34,994 nucleotides of DNA from Ramicandelaber brevisporus (Eukaryota > Kickxellomycota > Ramicandelaberales > Ramicandelaberaceae). The stretch's first letter is position 1, and every line of letters begins with the position of its first letter. The DNA lies in assembly GCA_025201865.1 (NCBI GenBank), contig MU602908.1, forward strand, positions 1-34,994, in the 5' to 3' direction. The notes under the pieces were generated by a model. That model was not told where the DNA came from. It saw nothing but the letters and a program-made list of their open reading frames with translations, and did not search any database. The position numbers and the translations under genes are program-made. Shown one piece after another: positions 26,044 to 34,900 of this stretch.

Positions 26044-29000
26044 TTAATAGAGTCTTTGATGAACAGGACATGATCTTGTTCTCGCAAACCATCCATCCAC
26101 GCAGTGTTTATGGAAAATGCACAGACAATTCAATCTGGCCACAATTGTACCAGCTTCAAACTCTTCAAAGCAGATTGCGCATTCTTCTCCAAGAGATGGC
26201 GAGTTATCAGGCAACTTGCTGGAAATGTAATGCAACCGAGACGCCTTGATCGCAGCAGATGTACCAGATCGGTTCTCGAGACATTCGCCAACGTGACGTT
26301 CTTGCTCTTCACGATCGGGTGATACCATCTCGAGCCAGATGCCGCAGACGGGACACTCGTTCATGATACTGCTGCCACTGGCACTTCGCTGGACAGGATG
26401 GCCAGAGATTCGCATAGTGGATTGGTTGGGCAGGCTTGTCCCAAGCAGACCTGAGGATGAAGAGGCAGCAGCAGATGCAGATGATGATGAGATGGGAACA
26501 TTAGAGATGGCGCTAAAGACACCGCCAAACAGCTGATTGTAGATATTGATGGCCAGCTGGTTAGCGCCATCTCCAGGACCCTGATACCCACCAGGAGCAT
26601 GAGCGATGGCACGAGAATCAGTGCCACTGCGAGTTCTCATTCTCGCTGGATCTCGCTGCCAGGTACTGTTGCTGCTGCTTTGCAGTGAGCCAGCTGACTC
26701 TGCGTGGTGCAATTGATGCAGTAGCTGCTGTTGATGGAAAAACTGCTGCTGGGCCTGTGGCAGTCTACCACTGTATGTGAACGTTGGAGCTGGAGTAGTA
26801 AATCTGCCAAGCACTCGCATCGCAGAGAGAGACTCATAGCATGGATTGCACACCCGTTCCATCGATGCATGAATAGACCTCAGTATCCGAGATCCGTCCG
26901 ACAGTGTTGACTGTTCGAGCTGATTAACTAGCGCACCAATCGGCGTGTCATCATCGTCGTCATCATTTGTGTTATTCCGAATAGCCATCATGAATCGGCG
27001 AGATGTGCAGTTATCGCATCGCACTTGGCCACAGCGGCGACAATGATGACGGCGATAAAACAGAGTGAACCGAGTTCCACAGCCACGACAGTGAGATGCA
27101 TTCTCATCAGGCTCCCATTCAGACATGGAGAGAGTGTGAGGAAATGGCGAAAGTGGAGTGCGAGGCGATGCACTATGTTGCTGCTGTGAGTGAGGTTGTA
27201 ACAAAGATGGGTCAGTAGCGGAGCTAACCAATGGCGCTGGGATTGGTACTGGTGAGCTTCGCGGAGACGATGGCTGGACAGATACGCGCAGATTTGTATC
27301 ATTTGAAGGTGGTGCATGCCGCTGTGCAGTTGTTGAAGAGACTTCATCATCATCATCTGTGCTGCTGTCGTCGTCATCATCCTCGGAACCGTCATTCGAA
27401 GATGTTGTGCTTGTATCGGAGTCGCTGACATCGCTGCTGGAGCCGTGAGTGCTGTGAGACACGGAATCTGAGACTTGTACTTGTGGAGAAGTAGGTGGCG
27501 CCGATGTCTGTCGCTTCATGCTGCGGATTGATCTGCGCTGGTCCATATCATCATCCGAGTCGTCAATCTCCGTTGCAATGCTGTTTGCATCCGTGTCGAT
27601 GCCAGTTTCGGATGCAATTGATGCTGCCCCAGAGAATAATGACACCTCCGCTGCACCACCTTCAACAGTGGTAGAAGTGGCAGCTCCACCATCTGCAGTT
27701 GTGGAGAATGCTGCCAAATTGAGTGGCAGAGCTGGACTTGGCAATGCAGGACTGAGGTCTTTGAGAGGTGAGTTTGGAATAAACGCGGGATCGTAGTTAT
27801 CCAGTGCATGCTGCAGCGAGCTGATGCGATGCTTGCGGAGTCTACTGATATCAGTGCGTAGCTTTGTGGCTCTATCCTCGCAGCTTGCCAGCATTTCGAA
27901 TCCGGCAGCCAGATAGCTTGGCTCAATATCCGTGCCGAGTGCTGGTGATTCCATTGTAGCGGAAACCGGAGTGGCTGGTACATTCTCTTCGCTGTTGCTG
28001 CTGGACGGATTGACAGCTGGAAGCTGGAGACCCGAGCGCAGGATGCGAATAGCCTTCTGAACGCATCTTAGCTCCTCCTGCAAATCGTCTTCGGAAAAGG
28101 TCTGGCGTGGAGATGTTCCCATGCCATCAGCTGAGTGAATGATGTGGCTGCGAGTACGGGCGATGCCAGAGAGTTGAGCTGGTCCAGAAGTGGTGGGTGA
28201 CACAGCTGGCAGGGCAAAGGATGGAGTAGCTGCACCTGACATTGATGGAGAGTGAATCGACGTGCTTCCTGCCAATACGCGCTGCGCACGGAGAATGAAC
28301 TCTGGCTGCATCGACTGCTGCTGCTGCTGCTGCTGCTGTTGCTGCTGCTGTAGCCGAGGGGAGCCAACAATTGATGAGCTGTCATCAAAAGTCGCGGCAG
28401 ATCGACTTGCCGCAGCCACAATTGCTGCATAGACTGGAAGAGTATGTGAGCGTCTAATGCCCTGAGGTGGCATCGCTGCAGATGAAGATGAAGAAGAAGT
28501 AGCAGAAGCAGATGCCTGTTGAGAATCTGGCACCGGCATTGACATCGGAACTGAAACTGTGGCCAAGGTGAGTCCCAATCCTGCGCCAGTTGTTGCGATG
28601 ACACTGTTGTCGATTCGAGGGCTGGCGAGATGTTGCAGAGGCTGCTGTCCTTGTGCTTGGGCAGCCGATCTGGGTTGAACTGGAGCCACTCGCCGCTTTG
28701 CAACACGAACCCATCTACGGCGTCTAACGGCCTTGGTTCCAACCAGCCTGTCTGTAATTCCAAATGTCGGATAGATCGCAGTCCATGCAGATGGCTCCGC
28801 GTCAAATCTGCCGGGCGAATACCACCATCCTTCTCTAGTGTCTACTCCGGCTGGCGTTTTCCCAGTAAACATCGATGTATCAATTTGCCAATCAGTTAAC
28901 CAGAACCAATTTCCACTTGGCAATAACACAGTCTCTCTAGTCCGAGATGTCTTCCCGTCAATCAATGTCCACGACGATGGATCTCCATCGCTAGCTACAA

Positions 29001-30303
29001 ACCCATTCCCACCAAACAATCTGGATACTTCCTTTTGATTCTCATAGATTTCCATCATCATTGTGCATCGTGCATTCCGGAAGTCTTCTTCAAATGCCAT
29101 CTTCTCTTCGCGATCCTTGATTCTCGAAAAGGCGGTCACCTCAGCTTCATGCAAGACTGCGAGGATGTGAGTATGCAGGTTTGCCGCTGCAATGTCAGCT
29201 GGCACTTCGCCATACTGGTTGCGAGACAGCAGCAATTCACGAACCGAGCCGCGACTCACCAAGAAACGAACAATGTCAACGTGTCCCTTTGAGATTGCAT
29301 TCATTAGTGGAGTGATGCTGACATTGAATGAACGCGGATTGATGGACGCACGTGCTTTATCAATCAGCCACTTGACAATATCCAATCTCCCAGCCGAGCA
29401 TGCATTGTGAAGAGCAGTCCATCCATCGTGATCACGATGCTCAGGATTAGCGCCGCGCATCAACAATAACTTCACGATGGAGAATGAGTCTGTGCCTTCA
29501 GAGCTTGATACCGGCGGAAGAGTGCATGCCTTGAGCAGCGCAGTTTCGCCTTCGCTGTTGACTGCATCGATAGATAGAATGTGAGCTGGGCACGTATTCA
29601 GCAAGATGCTGACTGCGCGAAGATGGCCCATTGCACATGCAGCATGCAGTGCTGTATTGTGTGTAGTCGTCTGAATGAGATCGGATGCAGAGCGCGGCGC
29701 TTGTGCCTGAAGAAGTGCGGTGAGCTGCATGTCATCTCGATTGCCCAGCGCTGCAAACAAAGCCGTTATCCACTCCGCTCGCGACAGTGACCGCAAATCG
29801 ACAGCCGGTGTATCATCTGGCTCCTGTTGTGCCGGCGGCGAAAGAGCAGACTTTGGTACTTCGACAGCTGCAGCTGCAGTGATAGCGGTTGGAATTGGTT
29901 GCATCATTTTCTTTGCAGTTGACTCATTCTGGCCGCCGTTTGTCAACTCCGAAGCCAGAGGCGACTTCTTGGCCAACTGTTTCGAAGGCAGATGCTGGCT
30001 ACTGTGGCTGTCAACGGTCTTGGTAATGTGGTCATCGCCGTAGAACGGATGAGGCACGCCTGGCCGAAGCGGCTCACAAAAGTCAGGAAGCGTCGCCAAG
30101 TACGCCTTCATCTCTGCCGTCAACTCTGGCATCGCAAACCGGCTCGAACCGTTGTGCAACATGTGCCCTGAAGGTGCGTGTAGGTATATATGTGTGCGTG
30201 CGTGTGTGCTGCTCAAAGCCAGGCAAGCAAGCAAACGAGTAGATGCCGAAAGAAAATAAGAGGAGTAGACGTGTGTGTGTGTGAGAGACTCACCGAGAGA
30301 CAT
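26044..30303 (-). CDS. Ankyrin + dysferlin-type + FYVE + RING protein (1419 aa unspliced, 1377 aa if the candidate intron is removed)
   Basis: Numbering is for the unspliced frame. Ankyrin repeats occupy about 212-385 (TALHAACAMGHLRAVSILL, GWTALHNACSAGRLDIVKWL, TPLMNAISKGHVDIVRFLV). At about 418-540 comes a Trp-rich segment (LPSGNWFWLTDWQID, EGWWYSPGRF, KAVRRRRWVRVAKRR) with the signature of dysferlin/TECPR/Pex30 DysF domains. A long disordered Ser/Gln/Asp-rich middle follows. The FYVE finger at about 1060-1155 has WEPDENASHC, RRHHCRRCG and RVCNPCY, the PI3P-binding signature, with an Asp-rich insertion. Near 1314 is a small C2HC finger (CPVCG...HVGEC). The C-terminal RING (1375-1415) has CAIC, CLCIFHKHC and CPVH, a variant ligand set. 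Expected: an endosomal/vacuolar PI3P-directed ubiquitin ligase, like yeast Pib1 in its FYVE-RING part. The N-terminus probably contains a short intron. It shares a divergent promoter with the SNF2 gene. Confidence 0.88.
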   Translation of the reverse strand: MSLGESLTHTHVYSSYFLSASTRLLACLALSSTHARTHIYLHAPSGHMLHNGSSRFAMPELTAEMKAYLATLPDFCEPLRPGVPHPFYGDDHITKTVDSHSSQHLPSKQLAKKSPLASELTNGGQNESTAKKMMQPIPTAITAAAAVEVPKSALSPPAQQEPDDTPAVDLRSLSRAEWITALFAALGNRDDMQLTALLQAQAPRSASDLIQTTTHNTALHAACAMGHLRAVSILLNTCPAHILSIDAVNSEGETALLKACTLPPVSSSEGTDSFSIVKLLLMRGANPEHRDHDGWTALHNACSAGRLDIVKWLIDKARASINPRSFNVSITPLMNAISKGHVDIVRFLVSRGSVRELLLSRNQYGEVPADIAAANLHTHILAVLHEAEVTAFSRIKDREEKMAFEEDFRNARCTMMMEIYENQKEVSRLFGGNGFVASDGDPSSWTLIDGKTSRTRETVLLPSGNWFWLTDWQIDTSMFTGKTPAGVDTREGWWYSPGRFDAEPSAWTAIYPTFGITDRLVGTKAVRRRRWVRVAKRRVAPVQPRSAAQAQGQQPLQHLASPRIDNSVIATTGAGLGLTLATVSVPMSMPVPDSQQASASATSSSSSSAAMPPQGIRRSHTLPVYAAIVAAASRSAATFDDSSSIVGSPRLQQQQQQQQQQQQSMQPEFILRAQRVLAGSTSIHSPSMSGAATPSFALPAVSPTTSGPAQLSGIARTRSHIIHSADGMGTSPRQTFSEDDLQEELRCVQKAIRILRSGLQLPAVNPSSSNSEENVPATPVSATMESPALGTDIEPSYLAAGFEMLASCEDRATKLRTDISRLRKHRISSLQHALDNYDPAFIPNSPLKDLSPALPSPALPLNLAAFSTTADGGAATSTTVEGGAAEVSLFSGAASIASETGIDTDANSIATEIDDSDDDMDQRRSIRSMKRQTSAPPTSPQVQVSDSVSHSTHGSSSDVSDSDTSTTSSNDGSEDDDDDSSTDDDDEVSSTTAQRHAPPSNDTNLRVSVQPSSPRSSPVPIPAPLVSSATDPSLLQPHSQQQHSASPRTPLSPFPHTLSMSEWEPDENASHCRGCGTRFTLFYRRHHCRRCGQVRCDNCTSRRFMMAIRNNTNDDDDDDTPIGALVNQLEQSTLSDGSRILRSIHASMERVCNPCYESLSAMRVLGRFTTPAPTFTYSGRLPQAQQQFFHQQQLLHQLHHAESAGSLQSSSNSTWQRDPARMRTRSGTDSRAIAHAPGGYQGPGDGANQLAINIYNQLFGGVFSAISNVPISSSSASAAASSSSGLLGTSLPNQSTMRISGHPVQRSASGSSIMNECPVCGIWLEMVSPDREEQERHVGECLENRSGTSAAIKASRLHYISSKLPDNSPSLGEECAICFEEFEAGTIVARLNCLCIFHKHCVDGWFARTRSCPVHQRLY
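30168..30293 (-). other. Candidate 126-nt, frame-neutral intron
   Basis: After ATGTCTCTCG the minus strand reads GTGAGT (30293-30288), a perfect donor. A pyrimidine/CA-rich stretch ends in TTCAG (acceptor AG at 30169-30168). Joining gives M-S-L-G-H-M-L-H-N-G in frame. The segment has 42 codons and no stop, so retention also yields an open frame, with an odd CA-repeat-encoded, partly hydrophobic peptide. No strong branch site seen. Confidence 0.5.
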
Positions 30304-30485
30304 TCAGCTTGGCATGAAAGAAGGAAGAAAAAAAATACGCAACAATAACAACCAAACTACGTCTTTTTTCGCTCCTTCGTGAAAACATCAAACACAAAAC
30401 AAAACAAACAACAGCAAACAGCAAACAAGGCATAGCTGAAATCAAGTCAAAGACAACTGACAAACACGCATACTCAAGGACTCGA
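30304..30485. promoter_or_regulatory. Divergent promoter between the FYVE/RING gene and the SNF2 gene
   Basis: Only 182 bases separate the two ATGs. The right half is A/C-rich (AACAAAACAAAC, AACAGCAAACAGC), like the unstructured leaders of other genes here. No TATA consensus. Confidence 0.5.
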
Positions 30486-33400
30486 ATGACGGTTCCTGAG
30501 CCTGTTATCGAGCCTACTACTACTACTACTACTACTACTGCTGTTGTTGTTGAAGACGCAACTGATAACCAGCCGTCGCCATCTCCAGCGGTAGAATCAG
30601 CTTCAGTGCCAGAAAAGCAACAGCAAGATAAGCTGTTGACGCTGAAACAGCAGAAGGAGAAGGCTATGGCCGAATATGACGCTATCGCCAATCGCCAGAA
30701 GCTGCAACGACTCAACTTCTTGCTGGAGCGCTCTACTCTGTATGCCAACTTCTTGACTCAGCGCCTTGAAACTCATCGTCAGGAACTCATCCAGAAGGGT
30801 GGTGCATCTTCATCTGAGAATGGCACATCTTCATCTGATAAACAGCAGCAGGAACAGCAGCAATCATCTTCAGCCGCAGAAGAGGAACAGAAACTGCCGC
30901 TTCCAAAGCAGCCAGCAGCAATTACTGGAGCCACGATGCGAAACTACCAGCTTGCTGGCCTTGGATGGTTAATCTCGCTGTATGAGAATGGACTGAATGG
31001 CTGTGTCGCTGATCAGATGGGGCTGGGTAAATCGTTGCAAGCCATATCCCTGCTGGCATTCTTGCGCGAAAGAGGCGTGTGGGGTCCATTCCTGATTGTG
31101 TGCCCTCTGTCCACTCTTTCAAACTGGTGCAATGAATTCCGCAAGTTTGCTCCATCCATTCCAATTCTATCCTATCACGACACTGCCGACATGCGTGCCA
31201 AAATGCGCCGTAAACATAAACTGTCTGCCGACATGCGCAAAGCCACTCCAGAGGCTCGCAACAAGTACCCAGTTGTGATTACTACGTATGAAGTTGTCAT
31301 GCGAGATAGCAAGTATTTGAGATCAATTGGATGGAAATATGTAATTGTGGATGAAGGCCATCGTTTAAAGAATGTAAACTGCAAATTGGTTCGCGAGCTT
31401 AAATCCTATCAGAGTGCCAATAGACTATTGCTGACTGGAACTCCTTTGCAAAACAACATATCTGAGCTGTGGTCATTGTTGAACTTTTTGTTGCCAGACA
31501 TTTTTGATGACTTGGACAGTTTCCAAGCATGGTTTGATTTTGATGATGTTAATAACAACAGCAGTAATAATGATAATAATAACTCGAATGTAAGTGATAA
31601 TAGTGGAGGTGGTGCAGCTAGAATTCTTAATGAAGAGCAGAGTGCAGGCATTGTGTCAAAGTTACATCACATTTTGAAGCCATTTTTGCTTAGACGTGTC
31701 AAGGCTGATGTGGAGTGTGATTTACCAAAGAAGAGAGAATACATTTTATACGCACCTTTGACTAATGTGCAGAGGCAGTTTACAGACGCACTTTTGAACA
31801 AACAAATGTACGATTTCTTGCAGCAAAGATTCAATGCAAGCACTGCAAACATGGCCGCATCGTCAAGCTCGGCTCAAGCTACTGCTACCGCATCTGCAGA
31901 GGAAGTGGAAGATGATACTATGGAAGTGCTGCCAGACTTGGATGAGGATGCGCCAGCTCCAGTGGCTGATACTGAAGACATTCCAGATTTGGTGGCATGT
32001 GAGTCCACTCCATCTACTGATACTTCAGACTCAGCGACTCCCACAGTCTCGAGAGAGGCATCCGAGACGCCAACTCCTGCTCCAGCCAAACTTGATCCAG
32101 CACCGCTGTCTGCTGCTACTGCTGATGGAAACAAGCGTCCTTCTCGTAAACGCTCTGCAAAGATGGCTGAAGAGTTGGCTGCTGACATTGACTCGGTATC
32201 ATCTGGTCGCTACAAGACTCGTCGAGTTAGCCGTGCTGTGTCTCACCTGACTGCACCGAGTAACTCTACTGCGTCCACTCCTCCACCACAGCAGCAGGAA
32301 CAGCAACAGCAACAAAGTACCGCTAGTTGGTCATCATCAGTGACATCCCAGTTGACAGTTAGCAGCAACAGCATCAAATCAGCCAAGCAGCTCCGCCTTC
32401 AGTCTCTCATTATGCAACTACGCAAATGCTGCAACCATCCCTATCTCTTTGATCCACCATTGAACCCACACACTGGCTACATTACAATCTCACCAGATAT
32501 CGTCTCATCCAGTGGGAAGCTCGTCATTTTGGATCGCTTATTGCCAGAATTATTTGCACGTGGCCATCGTGTTTTGATATTCTCTCAAATGACTAAAATG
32601 CTGGATGTGTTGGAAGCATACGTTGGTGGATTAAAAGGCTGGAATTATTGCAGAATTGATGGAACAGTTCCAGCCGCTGAGCGCCAGATGCAAATTGCAA
32701 TGTTTGACGATAATAAGATTGATACAAATGATCCGTATCGTACCAATCAGTATTATGATGAACATCAGTGGTACACTTCACGTCAGCAACAACAGCAGCA
32801 AAAGAAGCAGCAAAAGAGGCAGCAGAAGTCAGTCGAAAATACTGTGTCAAAGGACAGTATCCCAGTGTTCTTGCTGTCAACTCGCAGTGGAGGCGTTGGA
32901 ATCAATCTCACTGCTGCTGACACTGTCATTATATTTGACAGCGACTGGAATCCTCAGATGGATTTACAGGCTCAAGATCGTGTTCACCGCATTGGTCAAA
33001 CCAAGCCTGTCATTGTCTACCGTCTCGTGTGCGCTGGCTCCGTCGAAAGCAAGATCCTCGAGCGCTCCAATGCCAAACGCCGTCTCGAGCGCCTGGTCAT
33101 CCAAAGAAGCAGCTTCAAACATTTGGGTTCATCTTCATCAGCCACTGCCAATGGCACGCAGAGTTCAATAAAGCTGAGCGAGCTTGCAGAGATTCTGATG
33201 TCTGATGACAATGAGCGCATTGGTGGTAATGCAACTTCCAATGGCGGTGACGAAGATGGTAGTGGTGGAAACGACGTCAAGTGGTCAATCTCTGACCAAG
33301 ATTTTGAAAAGCTATTGGACCGCTCCGAAGAAGCTTACGAGCGCCATAGCAAAGTTGTTTCAGATGCAGCTTCCAAGGCGGCTGCAGAGGCATTTTCATC

Positions 33401-33494
33401 TACAAATCTGCTGCAGAATTCTACCAGCGGTGGTGCCAGCCACGTGTTTACAGAGTACGAGACTGCCAATGATGACGTATTAAGCAGCATTTGA
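30486..33494 (+). CDS. IRC5: SNF2-family chromatin remodeller, LSH/DDM1/Irc5 type (1002 aa)
   Basis: ATP-dependent DNA translocase acting on nucleosomes. LSH/DDM1 members support DNA methylation or silencing in plants, animals and Neurospora (MUS-30); yeast Irc5 assists cohesin loading. The N-terminal helix RLNFLLERSTLYANFLTQRL is typical of this subgroup. Motif I is ADQMGLGKSLQ (Lys 182), and the Gln after Asp is normal here. PLSTLSNW, the DEGH box (about 289-292), LLLTGTPLQNN and LWSLLNFLLPDIF complete lobe 1. Lobe 2 (about 640-850) shows GHRVLIFSQMTKMLD, YCRIDGTV, LSTRSGGVGINL and QAQDRVHRIGQ. A ~185-residue acidic/Ser/Gln insertion separates the lobes, and a second Gln/Lys-rich insertion follows YCRIDGTV. 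The N-terminus starts with an eight-Thr run from an ACT microsatellite. Complete. Confidence 0.92.
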   Translation: MTVPEPVIEPTTTTTTTTAVVVEDATDNQPSPSPAVESASVPEKQQQDKLLTLKQQKEKAMAEYDAIANRQKLQRLNFLLERSTLYANFLTQRLETHRQELIQKGGASSSENGTSSSDKQQQEQQQSSSAAEEEQKLPLPKQPAAITGATMRNYQLAGLGWLISLYENGLNGCVADQMGLGKSLQAISLLAFLRERGVWGPFLIVCPLSTLSNWCNEFRKFAPSIPILSYHDTADMRAKMRRKHKLSADMRKATPEARNKYPVVITTYEVVMRDSKYLRSIGWKYVIVDEGHRLKNVNCKLVRELKSYQSANRLLLTGTPLQNNISELWSLLNFLLPDIFDDLDSFQAWFDFDDVNNNSSNNDNNNSNVSDNSGGGAARILNEEQSAGIVSKLHHILKPFLLRRVKADVECDLPKKREYILYAPLTNVQRQFTDALLNKQMYDFLQQRFNASTANMAASSSSAQATATASAEEVEDDTMEVLPDLDEDAPAPVADTEDIPDLVACESTPSTDTSDSATPTVSREASETPTPAPAKLDPAPLSAATADGNKRPSRKRSAKMAEELAADIDSVSSGRYKTRRVSRAVSHLTAPSNSTASTPPPQQQEQQQQQSTASWSSSVTSQLTVSSNSIKSAKQLRLQSLIMQLRKCCNHPYLFDPPLNPHTGYITISPDIVSSSGKLVILDRLLPELFARGHRVLIFSQMTKMLDVLEAYVGGLKGWNYCRIDGTVPAAERQMQIAMFDDNKIDTNDPYRTNQYYDEHQWYTSRQQQQQQKKQQKRQQKSVENTVSKDSIPVFLLSTRSGGVGINLTAADTVIIFDSDWNPQMDLQAQDRVHRIGQTKPVIVYRLVCAGSVESKILERSNAKRRLERLVIQRSSFKHLGSSSSATANGTQSSIKLSELAEILMSDDNERIGGNATSNGGDEDGSGGNDVKWSISDQDFEKLLDRSEEAYERHSKVVSDAASKAAAEAFSSTNLLQNSTSGGASHVFTEYETANDDVLSSI

Positions 33495-33867
33495 ACTAAA
33501 AGTACCTTTTGTTTTGAAGTGTTTGAATGATGAACTATCAGAATCTAATAATAGAAATTGAGTAATGAAAGATGAAAGATGAACCAGCCCTCTAGCAAAG
33601 TGTGAAAGAAAATCCGCTACGGAGCATTCCAGAGCGGAAAAAATGGGCGAGTTGTAAAACAAAAAAGGGAAGTGCTAGCCCTGGCACTGGTACGGATCCT
33701 AATTGATAGCAAGCTGGATACAAATAGCAGTTCCTTTGTCGACCAACTTCACTATCACTACATCCTGTATCAAGTCATCAGCGCTACTACACACACACCT
33801 CATCACCTCAACAGCTCACTCAACAACAGCAACAACAACAGCAGCAACAGCAACTACAGCAACAGCA
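33495..33867. other. Intergenic region with CAA-rich leader
   Basis: 373 bases: SNF2 3' untranslated region, then the leader of the next gene, ending in a run of CAACAGCAACAAC units right up to the ATG. No TATA box recognised. Confidence 0.45.
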
Positions 33868-34098
33868 ATGTCCAAGGGTTTCTACACTCCATCCCAGGCC
33901 GCCTCCTTCATGACCATCGTGCCTCGCTCTGCGTACGAGATGGCTCAGGCCGAAGCCGATTTGGCAAGATCTCGTCGGACATCCGTATCCTCCATTGCAT
34001 CAACTGCTTCTGCCAAGTCCAATGCTAGCTCTTCAACATCCAAGTCATCCTCTCGTAAATTCTTCGGTAAGATCGCCAGCATGTTCTCAAGCCGCTAA
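33868..34098 (+). CDS. Small Ser-rich basic protein, family member 1 (76 aa)
   Basis: Begins MSKGFYTPSQAASFMTIVPR. The middle holds ARSRRTSVSSI and a Ser/Ala/Lys linker, and the end is RKFFGKIASMFSSR. A paralogue 580 bases downstream (34679-34900) keeps the start, the RRTS block and the terminal helix, while the linker differs, so these are likely functional parts. RRTS fits basophilic kinases such as PKA. The last 14 residues form an amphipathic basic helix that could bind membrane (inference). No signal peptide, no membrane segment. The ATG at 33868 is favoured because it matches the paralogue; the upstream in-frame part is encoded by CAACAG repeats. I do not know a named family. Confidence 0.7.
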   Translation: MSKGFYTPSQAASFMTIVPRSAYEMAQAEADLARSRRTSVSSIASTASAKSNASSSTSKSSSRKFFGKIASMFSSR

Positions 34099-34678
34099 GG
34101 TTTATTGCAAATCGCAGGCTAAGGTTATAGGCTTTCCGATTGCACATTAAAGAGTTACTCATTGTTTCTTTTGTATTTTTAATATTGCTTTGTATTCACT
34201 CCAGCAAACCGAATTGTTTATTTATTCTAGTAGTCATTATTTCACATGATCAAGCGATTGAATGGAAAGATTTCTGCTGCGGAAGAAGAACTCAACACCA
34301 ACAAAGGCCACCACGGCAACCAGCCAATCGGCGGTCGTTAATCGAATCCAATTAGAAGGCTGACAGCACGTGGATCATTCTAGTTCTAGTTCTAATTACA
34401 GAACACGGCCCAGCTCCAATGAGAATGAGCGAGATTGTTCTGGAACGAATGGTGTAATCGAGACAGATTCCAGCGTCGAGGCGTGTTCGCGGCAGCGGCC
34501 AGAGTATAAATACCGCTGCGCGCTTGGTCTTACTTCCATCTCGCTCGTTATGTTTCACATCATCATCATCGACAAACACAACAAAGAACAGAACCAACAA
34601 CAACAACAACAACAACAACAGCAGCAGCAGCAACCACCACCACCACCACTACCACCACTACTACTACTACTGCCAGCA
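34099..34678. other. Intergenic region, promoter of the second small Ser-rich gene
   Basis: 580 bases. The first half is AT-rich 3' sequence. The second half carries CCAAT, an HSE-like site and a TATA box, then a (CAA)n/(CAG)n/(CCA)n/(CTA)n leader of about 90 bases ending at the ATG. Confidence 0.5.
34416..34512 (+). promoter_or_regulatory. Promoter elements: CCAAT, heat-shock-element-like TTCTGGAA, TATA box
   Basis: CCAAT at 34416-34420, TTCTGGAA (the inverted NTTCNNGAAN core) at 34438-34445 and TATAAATA at 34505-34512, in the usual order. The TATA box is 167 bases before the ATG at 34679. The HSE core has only two units, so heat-shock control is only a suggestion. Confidence 0.45.
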
Positions 34679-34900
34679 ATGACAAAGAACGTCTACTCCC
34701 CCGCCCATGCCGCCTCCTTCCTCACCATCTCGCCGCGCGCATCCAGCGATGTGGCACCATTCGCCGCCAACTGCGAGCGCTGCAGACGGACATCCATCTC
34801 GTCAGTGACCTCCGGCCGCTCCGCCACCGCTGCTACCGACATCAAGAACGCGCCGCGCAGACTGGTGGCTAAGATTGCCGACGTCTTCTCTAGGAACTAA
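34679..34900 (+). CDS. Small Ser-rich basic protein, family member 2 (73 aa)
   Basis: Begins MTKNVYSPAHAASFLTISPR, then CERCRRTSISSV, and ends RRLVAKIADVFSRN, each block matching member 1 at 33868-34098. Two cysteines (32 and 35, CERC) are absent from member 1. The linker differs and is shorter. Same strand and tandem, so a local duplication. The start is fixed by similarity to member 1 and by the well-formed promoter. The N-terminal YSP...AASF block suggests a conserved interaction motif. No known domain; function unknown. Confidence 0.7.
   Translation: MTKNVYSPAHAASFLTISPRASSDVAPFAANCERCRRTSISSVTSGRSATAATDIKNAPRRLVAKIADVFSRN

Noticed and set aside
30990-31060. DQMGLGKS in the SNF2 motif I as a possibly damaged ATPase site
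   Set aside because: Gln after Asp is normal in the LSH/DDM1 subgroup, Ser can replace Thr in a P-loop, and all other motifs are intact.
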